From contig NZ_BLAW01000001.1 of NCBI RefSeq assembly GCF_009617895.1, positions 1,479,001 to 1,543,000 of the forward strand: a stretch of 64,000 nt of DNA, given 5' to 3'. Positions 1-8,814 of this stretch are shown piece by piece. The notes under the pieces are model-generated. The model had not been told where the DNA came from. It saw only the letters and a program-made list of their open reading frames with translations, and ran no database searches. The translations under genes and the position numbers were made by a program. The DNA comes from Prolixibacter sp. SD074 (GTDB lineage Bacteria > Bacteroidota > Bacteroidia > Bacteroidales > Prolixibacteraceae). The first letter of the stretch is position 1. The number at the start of each line of letters is the position of its first letter.

Positions 1-2
1 GA

Positions 3-1511
3 ACTGACGGAAGCTGGAACTGGGCCGATCAAACACATGGTTACTATCCATTTGAGATTTGGTATAACGGAACCAATCTGGCAACTTCTACATTGGAAGC
101 CCATACGAATACTCATATCACCTATGTGAATCACACCGGAACGGATGAAGCAAATTATGCCTGGACCTATACCGATTTCCACCCGGTAGATGCCAATGAC
201 TTTTTAACCGGTTGGAACTGGAACGGACAAGATGCCTTAATCCCCAATACCAAAGGATTTGGAAACGATTTCAACACCTATAGTACTACACTACAAAGCC
301 GCTTGAATGCCTGGGGCTACTGGATGGCCAATCAAATTGGGTTCGATGGATTCCGCCTTGATTTTGTGCGTGGATACCAGATTGATTTTATCTCCTCCTG
401 GATTAACAACCTACCATTGGAAGGTGGTGCCCAGCGTTTTATCGTCGGTGAATATTGGGGTGTCGACTACCAGATTAAAAACTGGGTGGAAGGATTGGCC
501 GCACAGGGTGCCGACGCCGATGCTTTTGACTTTCCGCTGAAAAGCTCATTAACCAGTATGTGTAATGGCGATGCCAGTTTTGATATGCGTTGGCTGAATC
601 ATGCCGGAATGGTGCGTAACGACCAAGGAAATACATTACCGGGAACTTCGGTAGTTACCTGGCTCGAGAACCACGATACCGGGAAAGAACATGACAAATG
701 GGTAACAAAGGACTGGGAAATGGGGTACGCATATATCCTTACGCATGAAGGCCGCCCCTGTATTTTCTATCCTCACTATTTTGGAGTTACACTGGTTGAT
801 AATAGCAACTCAACTCTTACTGTTTCTATACCATCTAGTCTGAAGGACGATATCAACAAGCTGCTTTTTGTCCGTAAAACCTATTTGAATGGCGGATTAA
901 CGGTGCTGACCGAAACCGGAGATCCTTACCCTGCAGGTAACGCAGCCAACGTATATGTGGCCCGTCGTGATGGCAATGGTACAAAAGACGGTGCGATTGT
1001 CGTGATAAACAATAACTCTTCTACCGAAGGTGTATGGGTAACCGCTAATGCTACCGGTTTTTCAAACTGGTCGAACACTACACTAAAGGATGCATTTACC
1101 GGGGCAACGACCGATGTTTATGCCGACGGCCGTGTCTGGGTTGAAGCGCCCGCCCGCGGTTACGCCATCTACGTACAATCGAACGATTATGAAGCCTATA
1201 CTGCCCCGTTAAAAGCAGCTACTATACCCCAGTTAGACAAAAGTAAAGTAAGCGCCGAAGGCATGGTGGTATACCCCAATCCGGTGAATGAGATGGCAAC
1301 CATTTCTTTCACCTCCGGCGAAGACGGAATGGCCAATATTCAAATCTTTGATGCGGGCGGACGTGTGGTTAGATCATGGAATCAATCGGTTTCAGAGGGG
1401 AGAGAAACCAGCATCCAGTGGAGTGCACAGAGAGAACAGTCCGGGTTGTATTTCTGCACAATTTCCCTCAACGGGAAAGTGACCAGTCAAAAAATTATTG
1501 TCAGACACTAA
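3..1511 (+). CDS. Secreted alpha-amylase family protein (GH13), 3' part, with T9SS sorting domain
   Basis: The gene is open from the first bases of the window, so its 5' end lies outside; the reading frame starts at base 3. GH13 signatures are visible in order: GFDGFRLDFV (region II, nucleophile Asp), FIVGEYWG (region III, acid/base Glu) and LENHDTG (region IV, transition-state Asp). An all-beta C-terminal amylase domain follows. The last ~80 residues begin at VVYPNPV and end in a beta-rich segment with the basic tail KIIVRH, a type A sorting domain of the type IX secretion system. The enzyme is therefore inferred to hydrolyse alpha-1,4-glucans outside the cell or at its surface. The family call is firm; the exact GH13 subfamily is not resolved. 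Confidence 0.92.
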   Translation, partial: TDGSWNWADQTHGYYPFEIWYNGTNLATSTLEAHTNTHITYVNHTGTDEANYAWTYTDFHPVDANDFLTGWNWNGQDALIPNTKGFGNDFNTYSTTLQSRLNAWGYWMANQIGFDGFRLDFVRGYQIDFISSWINNLPLEGGAQRFIVGEYWGVDYQIKNWVEGLAAQGADADAFDFPLKSSLTSMCNGDASFDMRWLNHAGMVRNDQGNTLPGTSVVTWLENHDTGKEHDKWVTKDWEMGYAYILTHEGRPCIFYPHYFGVTLVDNSNSTLTVSIPSSLKDDINKLLFVRKTYLNGGLTVLTETGDPYPAGNAANVYVARRDGNGTKDGAIVVINNNSSTEGVWVTANATGFSNWSNTTLKDAFTGATTDVYADGRVWVEAPARGYAIYVQSNDYEAYTAPLKAATIPQLDKSKVSAEGMVVYPNPVNEMATISFTSGEDGMANIQIFDAGGRVVRSWNQSVSEGRETSIQWSAQREQSGLYFCTISLNGKVTSQKIIVRH

Positions 1512-1678
1512 AACCTTGAAATCCCGGTGATCACAAACCCTGACAGGCCCGTACCGATAGGGATAAACCTGTGAACATTATCATTGCAGGCAGCAATGTT
1601 GAAATTCTTAAATTGTTCCATTTTCTAATTTTACTTTTAAATTAAACAATATTTATTAAAATTTAAAAGATAAACCAG

Positions 1679-2641
1679 ATGTTGAAAATCGCTTTGCTTC
1701 TCTCAATGCTTTTTCAAGTTGTTGCTACAATTCTCGCAATCAGCCTAATACGTCGAACAAGATTTAATATATCATGGATATTAATTTCCTGCGCTTTTAT
1801 TTTAATGGCTTTACGGAGATTATTTGAGTTTTCAGAATTTTTCTGGGAATCGAAATTATTTCTTAAAGAAGAAATAAATGGCTGGATTGGAGTTTTGATT
1901 TCGGTGTCTGTTTTTGTAGGGGTGATTTTTATAAAAAAGATTTTTAATCTGCAGGATGAGATTGAGAAGTTAAGAAAAGAAAATGAAAAAAAAATCTTGT
2001 CTGCCATTATTAACACAGAGGAAAAGTCAAGGCAAACATTTGCCCGGGAATTACACGACGGAATGGGGCCGTTGTTATCGTCGATAAAGATGACACTGAG
2101 CGCTGTGAATAAAGAAAACCTGACCCCAATAAACCGTAAAATTATTGAAACCGCACACAATGCTGCAAGCGATTCAATTGTTACGCTAAAAGAGATTGCC
2201 AATAACATGAGCCCGCACCTGTTAACAAACTATGGCCTAAAACAAGCCCTTGACACATTGGCGGCTCAACTTTTTTCTCAAAAAAACATTGGGTATGAAT
2301 TTGATTTTCAATTCGATGAAAAACGGCTATCAGATGAAATGAACATCAATTTCTACCGGATTATTTCTGAATTGATGAACAACAGTTTTATTCATGCTAA
2401 TCCACAAAAAGTATATGTGGAGATAAAAGAAGAAGAAACATATATTCATATCCGCTATCTGGATGACGGGAAAGGCTTTGAATATGAACCGATAAACGAA
2501 AAGTACAGCGACAAGGGAATGGGGATGAATAATATTTTTTCCCGGACCAAATCACTAAACGGACATTATTCAATTGTAACAGCACCGGAGAATGGTTTTT
2601 TAATCGAATTCTTTTTCCCGTTAAACAAAACAAAACAATGA
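1679..2641 (+). CDS. Sensor histidine kinase, NarL/DesK type (HisKA_3)
   Basis: A 320-residue membrane kinase. The N-terminal ~90 residues hold about three hydrophobic segments and a short membrane-proximal coiled stretch. A HisKA_3 dimerisation domain follows with the phosphoacceptor His126 in FARELHDGMG, then a HATPase_c domain with an N-box (ELMNNSFIHA) and a G-box (DDGKGF). No periplasmic sensor domain is visible, so the signal is probably read through the membrane segments. The stop overlaps the ATG of the next gene by 4 nt (ATGA), indicating a translationally coupled kinase/regulator pair. It lies directly upstream of the phosphate porin/pst genes, which suggests, but does not prove, that these are its targets. 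Confidence 0.9.
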   Translation: MLKIALLLSMLFQVVATILAISLIRRTRFNISWILISCAFILMALRRLFEFSEFFWESKLFLKEEINGWIGVLISVSVFVGVIFIKKIFNLQDEIEKLRKENEKKILSAIINTEEKSRQTFARELHDGMGPLLSSIKMTLSAVNKENLTPINRKIIETAHNAASDSIVTLKEIANNMSPHLLTNYGLKQALDTLAAQLFSQKNIGYEFDFQFDEKRLSDEMNINFYRIISELMNNSFIHANPQKVYVEIKEEETYIHIRYLDDGKGFEYEPINEKYSDKGMGMNNIFSRTKSLNGHYSIVTAPENGFLIEFFFPLNKTKQ

Positions 2642-3279
2642 ATAAAGTTGATATTTATATTGTGGACGACCACGGCCTGTTTAGGCAAGGATTGAAACTG
2701 TTGCTTTCCAACCTTAATTTTATTGGAAAAATAGTTGAAGCAAATAATGGAGAGGAGTTTATAACAGGTTTGAAAAACAATCCGGTTGATGTGGCTTTAA
2801 TTGACATTGAAATGCCGGTTATGAACGGAATTGAGGCAGCCAAACGGGCCAGGGAAATTCAACCTTCCATCAAAATCCTTGCTTTATCCATGTATTCCGA
2901 TAAAAATTATTACCTGAGCATGATTGATGCAGGAGCTTGTGGTTTTCTGCTGAAAAATTCCAATTTTGATGAAGTGGAAAAAGCAATTACAGACGTTTGT
3001 AACGATAAAAGCTACATATCCATCGAAATCCTGAACGAAATCCTGAAATACCCTGACAAAGCCAGTTTTAACGTTCTTGACAGTGAATTAACTGAACGGG
3101 AAACAGAAGTTTTGTTGTTAATCTGCAAAGGGTTAACAAACAGTGAGATTGCAGACAGGTTGGCACTCAGCAAACGAACGGTTGACAAACACCGGGAAAA
3201 CCTTCTGCTTAAAACCCAATCGAAAAATACGGCCAACCTGGTTATCTATGCCATAAAGAACGGTTTGCTTCAAATCTGA
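2638..3279 (+). CDS. Response regulator, NarL/LuxR family
   Basis: A 213-residue regulator with an N-terminal receiver domain: acidic pocket IVDDHG and phosphoacceptor Asp56 in DVALIDIEMP. The C-terminal LuxR-type helix-turn-helix contains LTERETEVLLLICKGL and SNSEIA-like helices (SEIADRLALSKRTVDKH). It overlaps the kinase gene by 4 nt and is its cognate partner. The gene immediately downstream is a phosphate-selective porin followed by pstSCAB. A NarL-type regulator here is unusual because phosphate regulons are normally under OmpR-type PhoB; the target genes are therefore an inference from position only. Confidence 0.92.
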   Translation: MNKVDIYIVDDHGLFRQGLKLLLSNLNFIGKIVEANNGEEFITGLKNNPVDVALIDIEMPVMNGIEAAKRAREIQPSIKILALSMYSDKNYYLSMIDAGACGFLLKNSNFDEVEKAITDVCNDKSYISIEILNEILKYPDKASFNVLDSELTERETEVLLLICKGLTNSEIADRLALSKRTVDKHRENLLLKTQSKNTANLVIYAIKNGLLQI

Positions 3280-3335
3280 TAATCCTTGTTCTACGTTTAA
3301 AGACGTAGTCGGAAATTTACGTTTTTAGACTGTTC

Positions 3336-3389
3336 CCTGATTGATTTAGCCAAAATACTTTTGTAAAGTAAGTTTTAAAATCAATCAGG
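3336..3389 (+). promoter_or_regulatory. Porin/pst promoter inside a perfect 12-bp inverted repeat
   Basis: CCTGATTGATTT at 3336-3347 is repeated in perfect inverted form at 3378-3389, separated by 30 nt. Between the arms lies TACTTTTG (3356-3363), matching the Bacteroidota -7 consensus TAnnTTTG. The right arm ends just before a GGAGAA-like ribosome binding site and the GTG start at 3402. If transcription starts near 3370, the left arm would not be in the mRNA, so a protein-binding operator (possibly for the adjacent response regulator) is more likely than an mRNA hairpin. Both readings are inference. Confidence 0.55.
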
Positions 3390-3401
3390 AGAAATAAAAG
3401 T

Positions 3402-4511
3402 GTGAAAAAACTACTTTTTACAATCACCCTGCTGGGAGTTGTTGCTTTCACAGCAAAATCGCAAACTTCTGACGACATTTTGAATGTCCTCACGCAGAAA
3501 AAACTGATTAAAGCAAGCGAGGCGGGTTCCATCCGCTCTGCCAGTAAAAACAGTTCGACGCCAGTTTTGGCAGGTAAAAAAATACAATTGTCTGGCTATA
3601 CGCAGGTACGTTATCGTTCGTCCGTTGAATCCGGTAAAGCTGACGGCTTCGATATCCGGCGCGCCCGGCTTGGCCTGAGAGGCAATCTTTCCAAAGTATG
3701 GGGCTACCGTTTACAGTTTGAACTGGCCGGGACACCTAAGATTCTTGATGCATATGCTGAAGCGAAGTTGAATGACTGCTTCAAATTCACATTCGGGCAA
3801 GCCAAAATTCCCTTCTCGCTGGAAAACCTGGCGGGTTCGGCCAGGCTCGACCTGATTGATCGCTCGCAGGTAGTGGAAGCACTTGTTTCACGGGGAAGCG
3901 ATGTTTTGGGTAACCAGAGTGGACGGGATATCGGGATCCAGGTTGGAGGAACACTTGTGAAACATGAAAATCGTTCACTGCTTGATTACCGCTTGGGAAT
4001 CTTTAACGGTGGCGGTATCAACACGGCAGACAAAAATGATAACAAAGACTTTGCAGCACGGCTGGTTGTTCACCCAATAGCAGGATTAGACCTGGGCGCA
4101 TCCCTGTATAATGGAAAACGCTTTGTTCCCGGACAGACTTCCGGAACGGTGACGACACCCTCCCGCAACGTTGACCGCAACCGTTATGGGTTTGAACTGG
4201 CTTACGATTATAAAAGCCTGAATGTGACCGGTGAATACATTCATGGTAATGACGGCAATACTGATCGCGAAGGTTATTATGTGAAGGCTGGGTATTATTT
4301 TGTTCCAAAGAAATTTCAGTTTGTAGCTAAATATGATTTTTACGACCCGAACCTGGATATAACTGACAATGCCCCTGCCTGGTACGTTTTAGGAGGCAAC
4401 TACTATTTTATCAGCAATGCAAAACTTCAACTCAATTACACCATCAAACAGGAACAGGGTACAAGTATTGATAACAACCTGACAACCTTGCAACTTCAAA
4501 TAAATTTCTAG
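3402..4511 (+). CDS. Phosphate-selective porin (OprO/OprP family)
   Basis: A 369-residue outer-membrane beta-barrel protein. The GTG start at 3402 follows a good AGGAGA-type site, and the product begins with a clear signal peptide ending near TAKSQ. The barrel opens with LSGYTQVRYR and FDIRRARLGLRG, hallmarks of the porin O/P family, and ends with an aromatic residue (LQINF), as expected for Bam-dependent insertion. The family includes anion-selective, phosphate-inducible channels. Its position directly upstream of pstS supports phosphate uptake across the outer membrane. Confidence 0.88.
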   Translation: MKKLLFTITLLGVVAFTAKSQTSDDILNVLTQKKLIKASEAGSIRSASKNSSTPVLAGKKIQLSGYTQVRYRSSVESGKADGFDIRRARLGLRGNLSKVWGYRLQFELAGTPKILDAYAEAKLNDCFKFTFGQAKIPFSLENLAGSARLDLIDRSQVVEALVSRGSDVLGNQSGRDIGIQVGGTLVKHENRSLLDYRLGIFNGGGINTADKNDNKDFAARLVVHPIAGLDLGASLYNGKRFVPGQTSGTVTTPSRNVDRNRYGFELAYDYKSLNVTGEYIHGNDGNTDREGYYVKAGYYFVPKKFQFVAKYDFYDPNLDITDNAPAWYVLGGNYYFISNAKLQLNYTIKQEQGTSIDNNLTTLQLQINF

Positions 4512-4547
4512 TTATTCAATCGTTAAATATTATAAAAATAGAGAAGT

Positions 4548-5495
4548 ATGAAAAAGAATAATTTTAATTTAATTTTATTTATGGCTGTGTCCATTCTTTT
4601 ATCTGCTTGCTCATCAAGCAAAAAGAAAGAACAAACCATCAGTCTCTCCGGGGCATTTGCACTCTATCCGCTGGCCATTAAATGGAGTGAAGAATACAAA
4701 AAGGAAAATCCGGATATACGATTTAATATTTCAGCCGGTGGCGCTGGTAAAGGTATGGCCGATGCACTTTCGGGCACGGTTGACCTGGGCATGTTTTCAC
4801 GCGAAATTGCACAGGCCGAAATCGATAAAGGCGTTTGGTGGGTTGCCGTTACAAAGGATGCCGTTATTCCAACGGTTAATGCTGCCAATCCGGTTTTTGA
4901 TATTCTGAAAACCAGGGGGGTAACAAGGGAAGAATTCCAGGGGCTGTATATTGATGGAAAGTATTCGAACTGGAACCAGCTACCAGGAATAACTATTGAC
5001 CAGCCCATTAATGTCTTCACCCGTTCTGATGCCTGTGGCGCTGCCGGTACATGGGCAGCCTACCTTGGAGGGACACAGGAGGATCTGAAGGGAGTGGGTG
5101 TGTTTGGCGACCCCGGATTGGCAGATGCTGTGGTAAAAGATGAAAAAGGAATCGGGTTCAATAACTCCATTTATCTGTACGATTTAAAAACAGGAAGTAA
5201 GAATCAGGGGATTGAAGTAATTCCGATTGACGTTAACGAAAACGGGAAATTAGATGCGGAAGAAAATTTTTACGACACGTTTGACCAGGTGCTGGCGGCC
5301 ATTGCTACCGGGAAATACCCTTCGCCACCGGCACGCGAACTTTATTTGGTCGCCAAAGGAAAACCAACAAAACAAGCTACGCTCGATTTTCTAAACTGGG
5401 TAGTAACCAAAGGGCAAAAATTTGTATCGAAAGCTGGTTACGTCCCTTTAACACAATCAAAGCTGGATGAACAAGTTGCCAAATTGGATAAATAA
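4548..5495 (+). CDS. pstS: Phosphate ABC transporter substrate-binding lipoprotein PstS
   Basis: A 315-residue periplasmic binding protein with a lipoprotein signal peptide (LLSAC, Cys21). The fold is PstS/PBP-like: an early SGAFALYPL phosphate-loop segment, a central FTRSDACGAAGTW segment that resembles the family's anion-binding TRxDxSG motif, and a hinge near the C terminus. It delivers phosphate from the porin to the PstCA permease. The first and central anion-binding loops differ from the classical E. coli sequence, so another oxyanion is not fully excluded; the porin O/P neighbour favours phosphate. Confidence 0.87.
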   Translation: MKKNNFNLILFMAVSILLSACSSSKKKEQTISLSGAFALYPLAIKWSEEYKKENPDIRFNISAGGAGKGMADALSGTVDLGMFSREIAQAEIDKGVWWVAVTKDAVIPTVNAANPVFDILKTRGVTREEFQGLYIDGKYSNWNQLPGITIDQPINVFTRSDACGAAGTWAAYLGGTQEDLKGVGVFGDPGLADAVVKDEKGIGFNNSIYLYDLKTGSKNQGIEVIPIDVNENGKLDAEENFYDTFDQVLAAIATGKYPSPPARELYLVAKGKPTKQATLDFLNWVVTKGQKFVSKAGYVPLTQSKLDEQVAKLDK

Positions 5496-5540
5496 CAGAG
5501 TTGATACACACCTGAATTGAATAAAAAAACAAAACAAAAT

Positions 5541-6428
5541 ATGAACAGAAAAAGGATGTTAACCAATTTATTGGTTAACATCTGGATGCAGGGAGGCCTG
5601 TATATTTTACTGGCTATTCCTGTTCTCATTGCCATTGGGTTGTACTGGAAAGCTGCCCCGCTTTTAAATGAACATTCGCTGGCAGACCTGATTTTTTCTT
5701 CGAAATGGTTCCCCATGAAAGGTGAATTTGGTTTTTTGCCTTTTATTTTCAGTTCGTTTTATGTAACCCTGCTGGCTTTTATCCTTTCAGCGCCACTATG
5801 TTTGTTTGCTGCCATTTATCTTACCCAGTTTAGCAACAGGCGATTGTTGAATTTTATGCTTCCGGTTATCGATATCCTTGCCGGAATTCCATCGGTGGTT
5901 TATGGGGTTTGGGGAATTCTTGTAATCGTTCCGTTGGTTTCGGGGCGCATTGCTCCTTTTTTCGGCTCAACCAGCTCTGGTTACAGTTTGCTAGCCGGAG
6001 GAATCGTTTTGGCTGTGATGTGTATTCCTTATATGCTGAATATGCTTATCGAAGTTTTCCATACCATTCCGGTGGGGATGAAAGAGGCTTCTCTGTCGCT
6101 GGGCGCCACACACTGGGAAATGGTAAAACATGTTATCATCCGAAAGGGCTTCCCCGGAATTATTTCAGCCTTTGGACTGGGAATTGCCAAAGCTTTTGGC
6201 GAAACTATTGCCGTTTTAATGGTGGTTGGAAATACACTGAACCTTACACTTTCTCCGCTAAAACCGGGTTATCCGTTACCAGCACTAATTGCCAATAATT
6301 ACGGCGAAATGATGTCGATTCCCGATTACGACTCGGCGCTTATGTTTGCCGCATTGCTCTTATTTGTTGTGATTTTAATTATCAACCTGTTTTTCAGGTA
6401 TTTTATTCACAAAACCGAAAAAATATGA
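5541..6428 (+). CDS. pstC: Phosphate ABC transporter permease PstC
   Basis: An inner-membrane permease of about 295 residues with six predicted transmembrane segments and the binding-protein-dependent EAA loop (EASLSLGATHWEMVKHVI) that docks on the ATPase. The ATG at 5541 is preferred over an in-frame TTG at 5517 because it gives the usual short basic N terminus before TM1. It follows pstS by 45 nt and overlaps pstA by 4 nt (ATGA), indicating one transcript. It pairs with PstA to form the phosphate channel. Confidence 0.9.
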   Translation: MNRKRMLTNLLVNIWMQGGLYILLAIPVLIAIGLYWKAAPLLNEHSLADLIFSSKWFPMKGEFGFLPFIFSSFYVTLLAFILSAPLCLFAAIYLTQFSNRRLLNFMLPVIDILAGIPSVVYGVWGILVIVPLVSGRIAPFFGSTSSGYSLLAGGIVLAVMCIPYMLNMLIEVFHTIPVGMKEASLSLGATHWEMVKHVIIRKGFPGIISAFGLGIAKAFGETIAVLMVVGNTLNLTLSPLKPGYPLPALIANNYGEMMSIPDYDSALMFAALLLFVVILIINLFFRYFIHKTEKI

Positions 6429-7279
6429 ACCGCTGGAAACTAATAGAGGAATGGATATTTAAAATTATTTCTTTCGTTGCTGCCTATTCTGTGGTGCTAA
6501 TACTGTTATACTTATTGATTGTTGTTTTCAATAAAGGAATTGGCGCGTTATCATGGGAAATTGTGTTTTCCATGCCTGCGGGTGGTTACTATTTTGGTGG
6601 CGGCGGCGGAATCTTAAACGCTATCGTTGGTTCTTTTTACGTTTCAATCGGGGCAACCGTTCTGGCGATAATTATTGGACTGCCGGCGGCATTGTTTATA
6701 AATGTTCAGCTTATCAGGTTAAAACGGACTCAGAACACAATTCGCTTTTTGCTTGATGCACTTTGGGGAATTCCTTCAATTGTGTATGGGGCATTTGGTT
6801 TTGCAGTAATGCTTTTTTTCGGACTAAATGCGTCACTTTTAGCCGGAATAATAACCGTGGCATTATTGATAACGCCAATTTTGGTCCGCGCTTTCGATGA
6901 AGTTTTAAAAACTATTCCGGTGGAACTCCAGGAAGCTTCTTATTCGCTCGGGTCAACACGGACAGAGACTGCATTAAAGGTGTTGTTCAAACAAGGTTTT
7001 GCAGGTTTCATAACAGCCCTTTTACTTGCCTTTGGACGTGGGATTGGCGATGCTGCATCGGTGCTTTTTACAGCGGGTTTTACCGATAATATCCCGGTAA
7101 CATTTGACGAACCTGTTGCGACTTTGCCCCTGTCTATATTTTTTCAATTAAGTTCTCCCATCGAAGAAGTTCGGCAACGTGCTTATGCAGCTGCAGTTGT
7201 ACTAACCGTAATTATTTTAATCATCAGTGTTTCTGCACGCTTCCTTTCTAAAAGATATTCAAAAAACATTATCAAATGA
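6425..7279 (+). CDS. pstA: Phosphate ABC transporter permease PstA
   Basis: A 284-residue permease with six predicted membrane segments and the EAA motif (QEASYSLGSTRTETALKVL). A glycine-rich loop (GGGGGI) follows the first membrane segment, as in PstA proteins. Overlaps of 4 nt with both pstC and pstB (ATGA in each case) show tight translational coupling. Together with PstC it forms the inner-membrane channel energised by PstB. Confidence 0.9.
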   Translation: MNRWKLIEEWIFKIISFVAAYSVVLILLYLLIVVFNKGIGALSWEIVFSMPAGGYYFGGGGGILNAIVGSFYVSIGATVLAIIIGLPAALFINVQLIRLKRTQNTIRFLLDALWGIPSIVYGAFGFAVMLFFGLNASLLAGIITVALLITPILVRAFDEVLKTIPVELQEASYSLGSTRTETALKVLFKQGFAGFITALLLAFGRGIGDAASVLFTAGFTDNIPVTFDEPVATLPLSIFFQLSSPIEEVRQRAYAAAVVLTVIILIISVSARFLSKRYSKNIIK

Positions 7280-8118
7280 AACAACTGGCGTTTACACATC
7301 AACCAAGTCTTTCATCAGAAAGCGTTACCCTGCAAAACGAAATAGAAATGGCAGAAGAAATTAAAGATACCCCCATCATCGAAATAAAGGATTTAAACGT
7401 GAAAACCAGGGAAGGGAAAATTTTAAAAAACATCAACCTTGAAATCCCCAAGAACAAAATTATTGTCCTGCTGGGGCCATCAGGTTGCGGGAAAACCACG
7501 TTGCTGAAAAGCTTAAACCGGCTGACCGACCTGCACAAAGAACTGGAAGTTTCGGGTAAGATTCTTATTGACGGGCAGGATATTATGAAGGCGGGCCAAA
7601 ATCTTGCAGCCATGCGGCAAAAAATGGGTTTGCTTTCGCAAAGGCCGTTCCCGTTACCTGCTTCCATTTATAAAAATGTGGCTTACGGGTTAAAGCTAAA
7701 AGGAATACGCTCTAAAAGATTAATTGCACATAGTGTGGAAACAAACCTGAAAAGGGTAGGTTTATGGAATGAGGTAAAAGACCGGTTGAAAAGCCCCGCC
7801 ACCAGCCTTTCCAATGGCCAGCAACAGCGGCTCTGCCTGGCCCGGGGCCTGGCAGTTAAACCGGCAATTATTTTAGCCGATGAGCCAACATCAGCCCTCG
7901 ACCCGATTTCGACAAAAATCATTGAAAACTTATTTAAGGATTTAAAACAACATTATACCATTATCCTGGTAACACACGTGCTTAGGCAGGCATTACGCCT
8001 TGCCGACCATGTGGTATTTATGTATTATGGGGAAATTATTGAACAAGGCCATCCTGATGAAATTTTGAAAAACCCTAAAACGGCAGTTCTTAAAAAGTAT
8101 CTGGTAGATGGGAACTGA
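7276..8118 (+). CDS. pstB: Phosphate ABC transporter ATP-binding protein PstB
   Basis: A 280-residue ABC ATPase with Walker A GPSGCGKTT (residues 68-76), Q-loop near SQRPFPLP, signature SNGQQQR and Walker B IILADEP, followed by the H-loop VTHV. It carries a ~30-residue N-terminal extension relative to typical PstB. It is the last gene of the pst cluster; no phoU follows, although phoU usually ends this operon. The next gene is on the opposite strand and 134 nt away, so the operon ends here. Confidence 0.92.
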   Translation: MKQLAFTHQPSLSSESVTLQNEIEMAEEIKDTPIIEIKDLNVKTREGKILKNINLEIPKNKIIVLLGPSGCGKTTLLKSLNRLTDLHKELEVSGKILIDGQDIMKAGQNLAAMRQKMGLLSQRPFPLPASIYKNVAYGLKLKGIRSKRLIAHSVETNLKRVGLWNEVKDRLKSPATSLSNGQQQRLCLARGLAVKPAIILADEPTSALDPISTKIIENLFKDLKQHYTIILVTHVLRQALRLADHVVFMYYGEIIEQGHPDEILKNPKTAVLKKYLVDGN

Positions 8119-8252
8119 TTATGCATTAAAATGATGTTAATGCGCGTGTTAAGCCAAATATGTATTTCCTGTTTCCCGCAAATCTGCCCGGCTGTGCCAT
8201 TCAGACGGGGCGCAGGGGCGCAAAGTTTTTTACAATTCTGCTTCGTTAAATT

Positions 8253-8534
8253 TTACTTGTTTTTTAGCGGCCTGGCGTGAATTTGATTTTCGTTATCGGG
8301 GCATTTTGCGCGGCCGGCCAATGCAGAGGAGTATAACGAAACAAAAAACGGGACCAAAAAGGTTAACAGCACGCGGTAAATACTTATACCTTCAATTGAA
8401 AAATTAAAAAGTTCCGGATTATTTATAATATTCAAAATAACGCCAACCAAAACCGCCACCCGCAAAGCTCGTTTCACTGCTTCCTTTTGAATTGGCAATT
8501 TCAAAATATCTCGTATTGGTTTGTATTGGTCCAT
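8253..8534 (-). CDS. Small membrane protein, NrtS-like
   Basis: A 93-residue protein with two predicted membrane helices. The pattern of a basic N terminus, RALRVAVLVGVILNIIN, then a second helix LLTFLVPFFVSLYSS resembles the small two-helix NrtS family, annotated as nitrate/nitrite transport proteins. This is recall of a family pattern, not a search result. It is the last gene in an operon with an ECF sigma factor and its anti-sigma factor; its start codon directly follows the anti-sigma stop, so it is probably part of that regulon. Confidence 0.55.
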   Translation of the reverse strand: MDQYKPIRDILKLPIQKEAVKRALRVAVLVGVILNIINNPELFNFSIEGISIYRVLLTFLVPFFVSLYSSALAGRAKCPDNENQIHARPLKNK

Positions 8535-8813
8535 TTAATGATGATTATTCTGTAATTTAATTTTAATTTGTTCTTTTAGCTTTTCAGTATCAGTTATCTC
8601 AGCAGGTCTATCGTTAAAATGTTTCTTTATTCCTTCCTCAATAAATTCACTTTGCTTTTCGTACATCGTACAGGCATCGCACATCATTTTGTGCATCTCA
8701 AGCTGCATTTTTTCCCTCATTGTCAGTCTTACTTGAAGCTTTTTTTCGATTAATTCCGTTGCTTTCAGACAAGAAAGAAACAGAAAGTGCATTATTTTAT
8801 TTTTCATCGTCAT
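8535..8813 (-). CDS. Putative zinc-finger anti-sigma factor
   Basis: A protein of about 92 residues, starting at the ATG at 8813 (one base after the sigma-factor stop) or the ATG at 8807. The key feature is HKMMCDAC, an H-x3-C-x2-C motif typical of zinc-binding anti-sigma (ZAS/zf-HC2) domains, set in a helical protein. No membrane segment is visible, so it would be a soluble anti-sigma. It follows the ECF sigma gene directly; a pair in this order is classical. Function is inferred from the motif and gene order. Confidence 0.65.
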   Translation of the reverse strand: MTMKNKIMHFLFLSCLKATELIEKKLQVRLTMREKMQLEMHKMMCDACTMYEKQSEFIEEGIKKHFNDRPAEITDTEKLKEQIKIKLQNNHH

Positions 8814-8814
8814 A

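Noticed and set aside
4548-8118. Molybdate or tungstate transporter
   Set aside because: Two permeases, PstB-type ATPase and an OprO/P porin upstream fit phosphate much better, though the binding loops of PstS are divergent.
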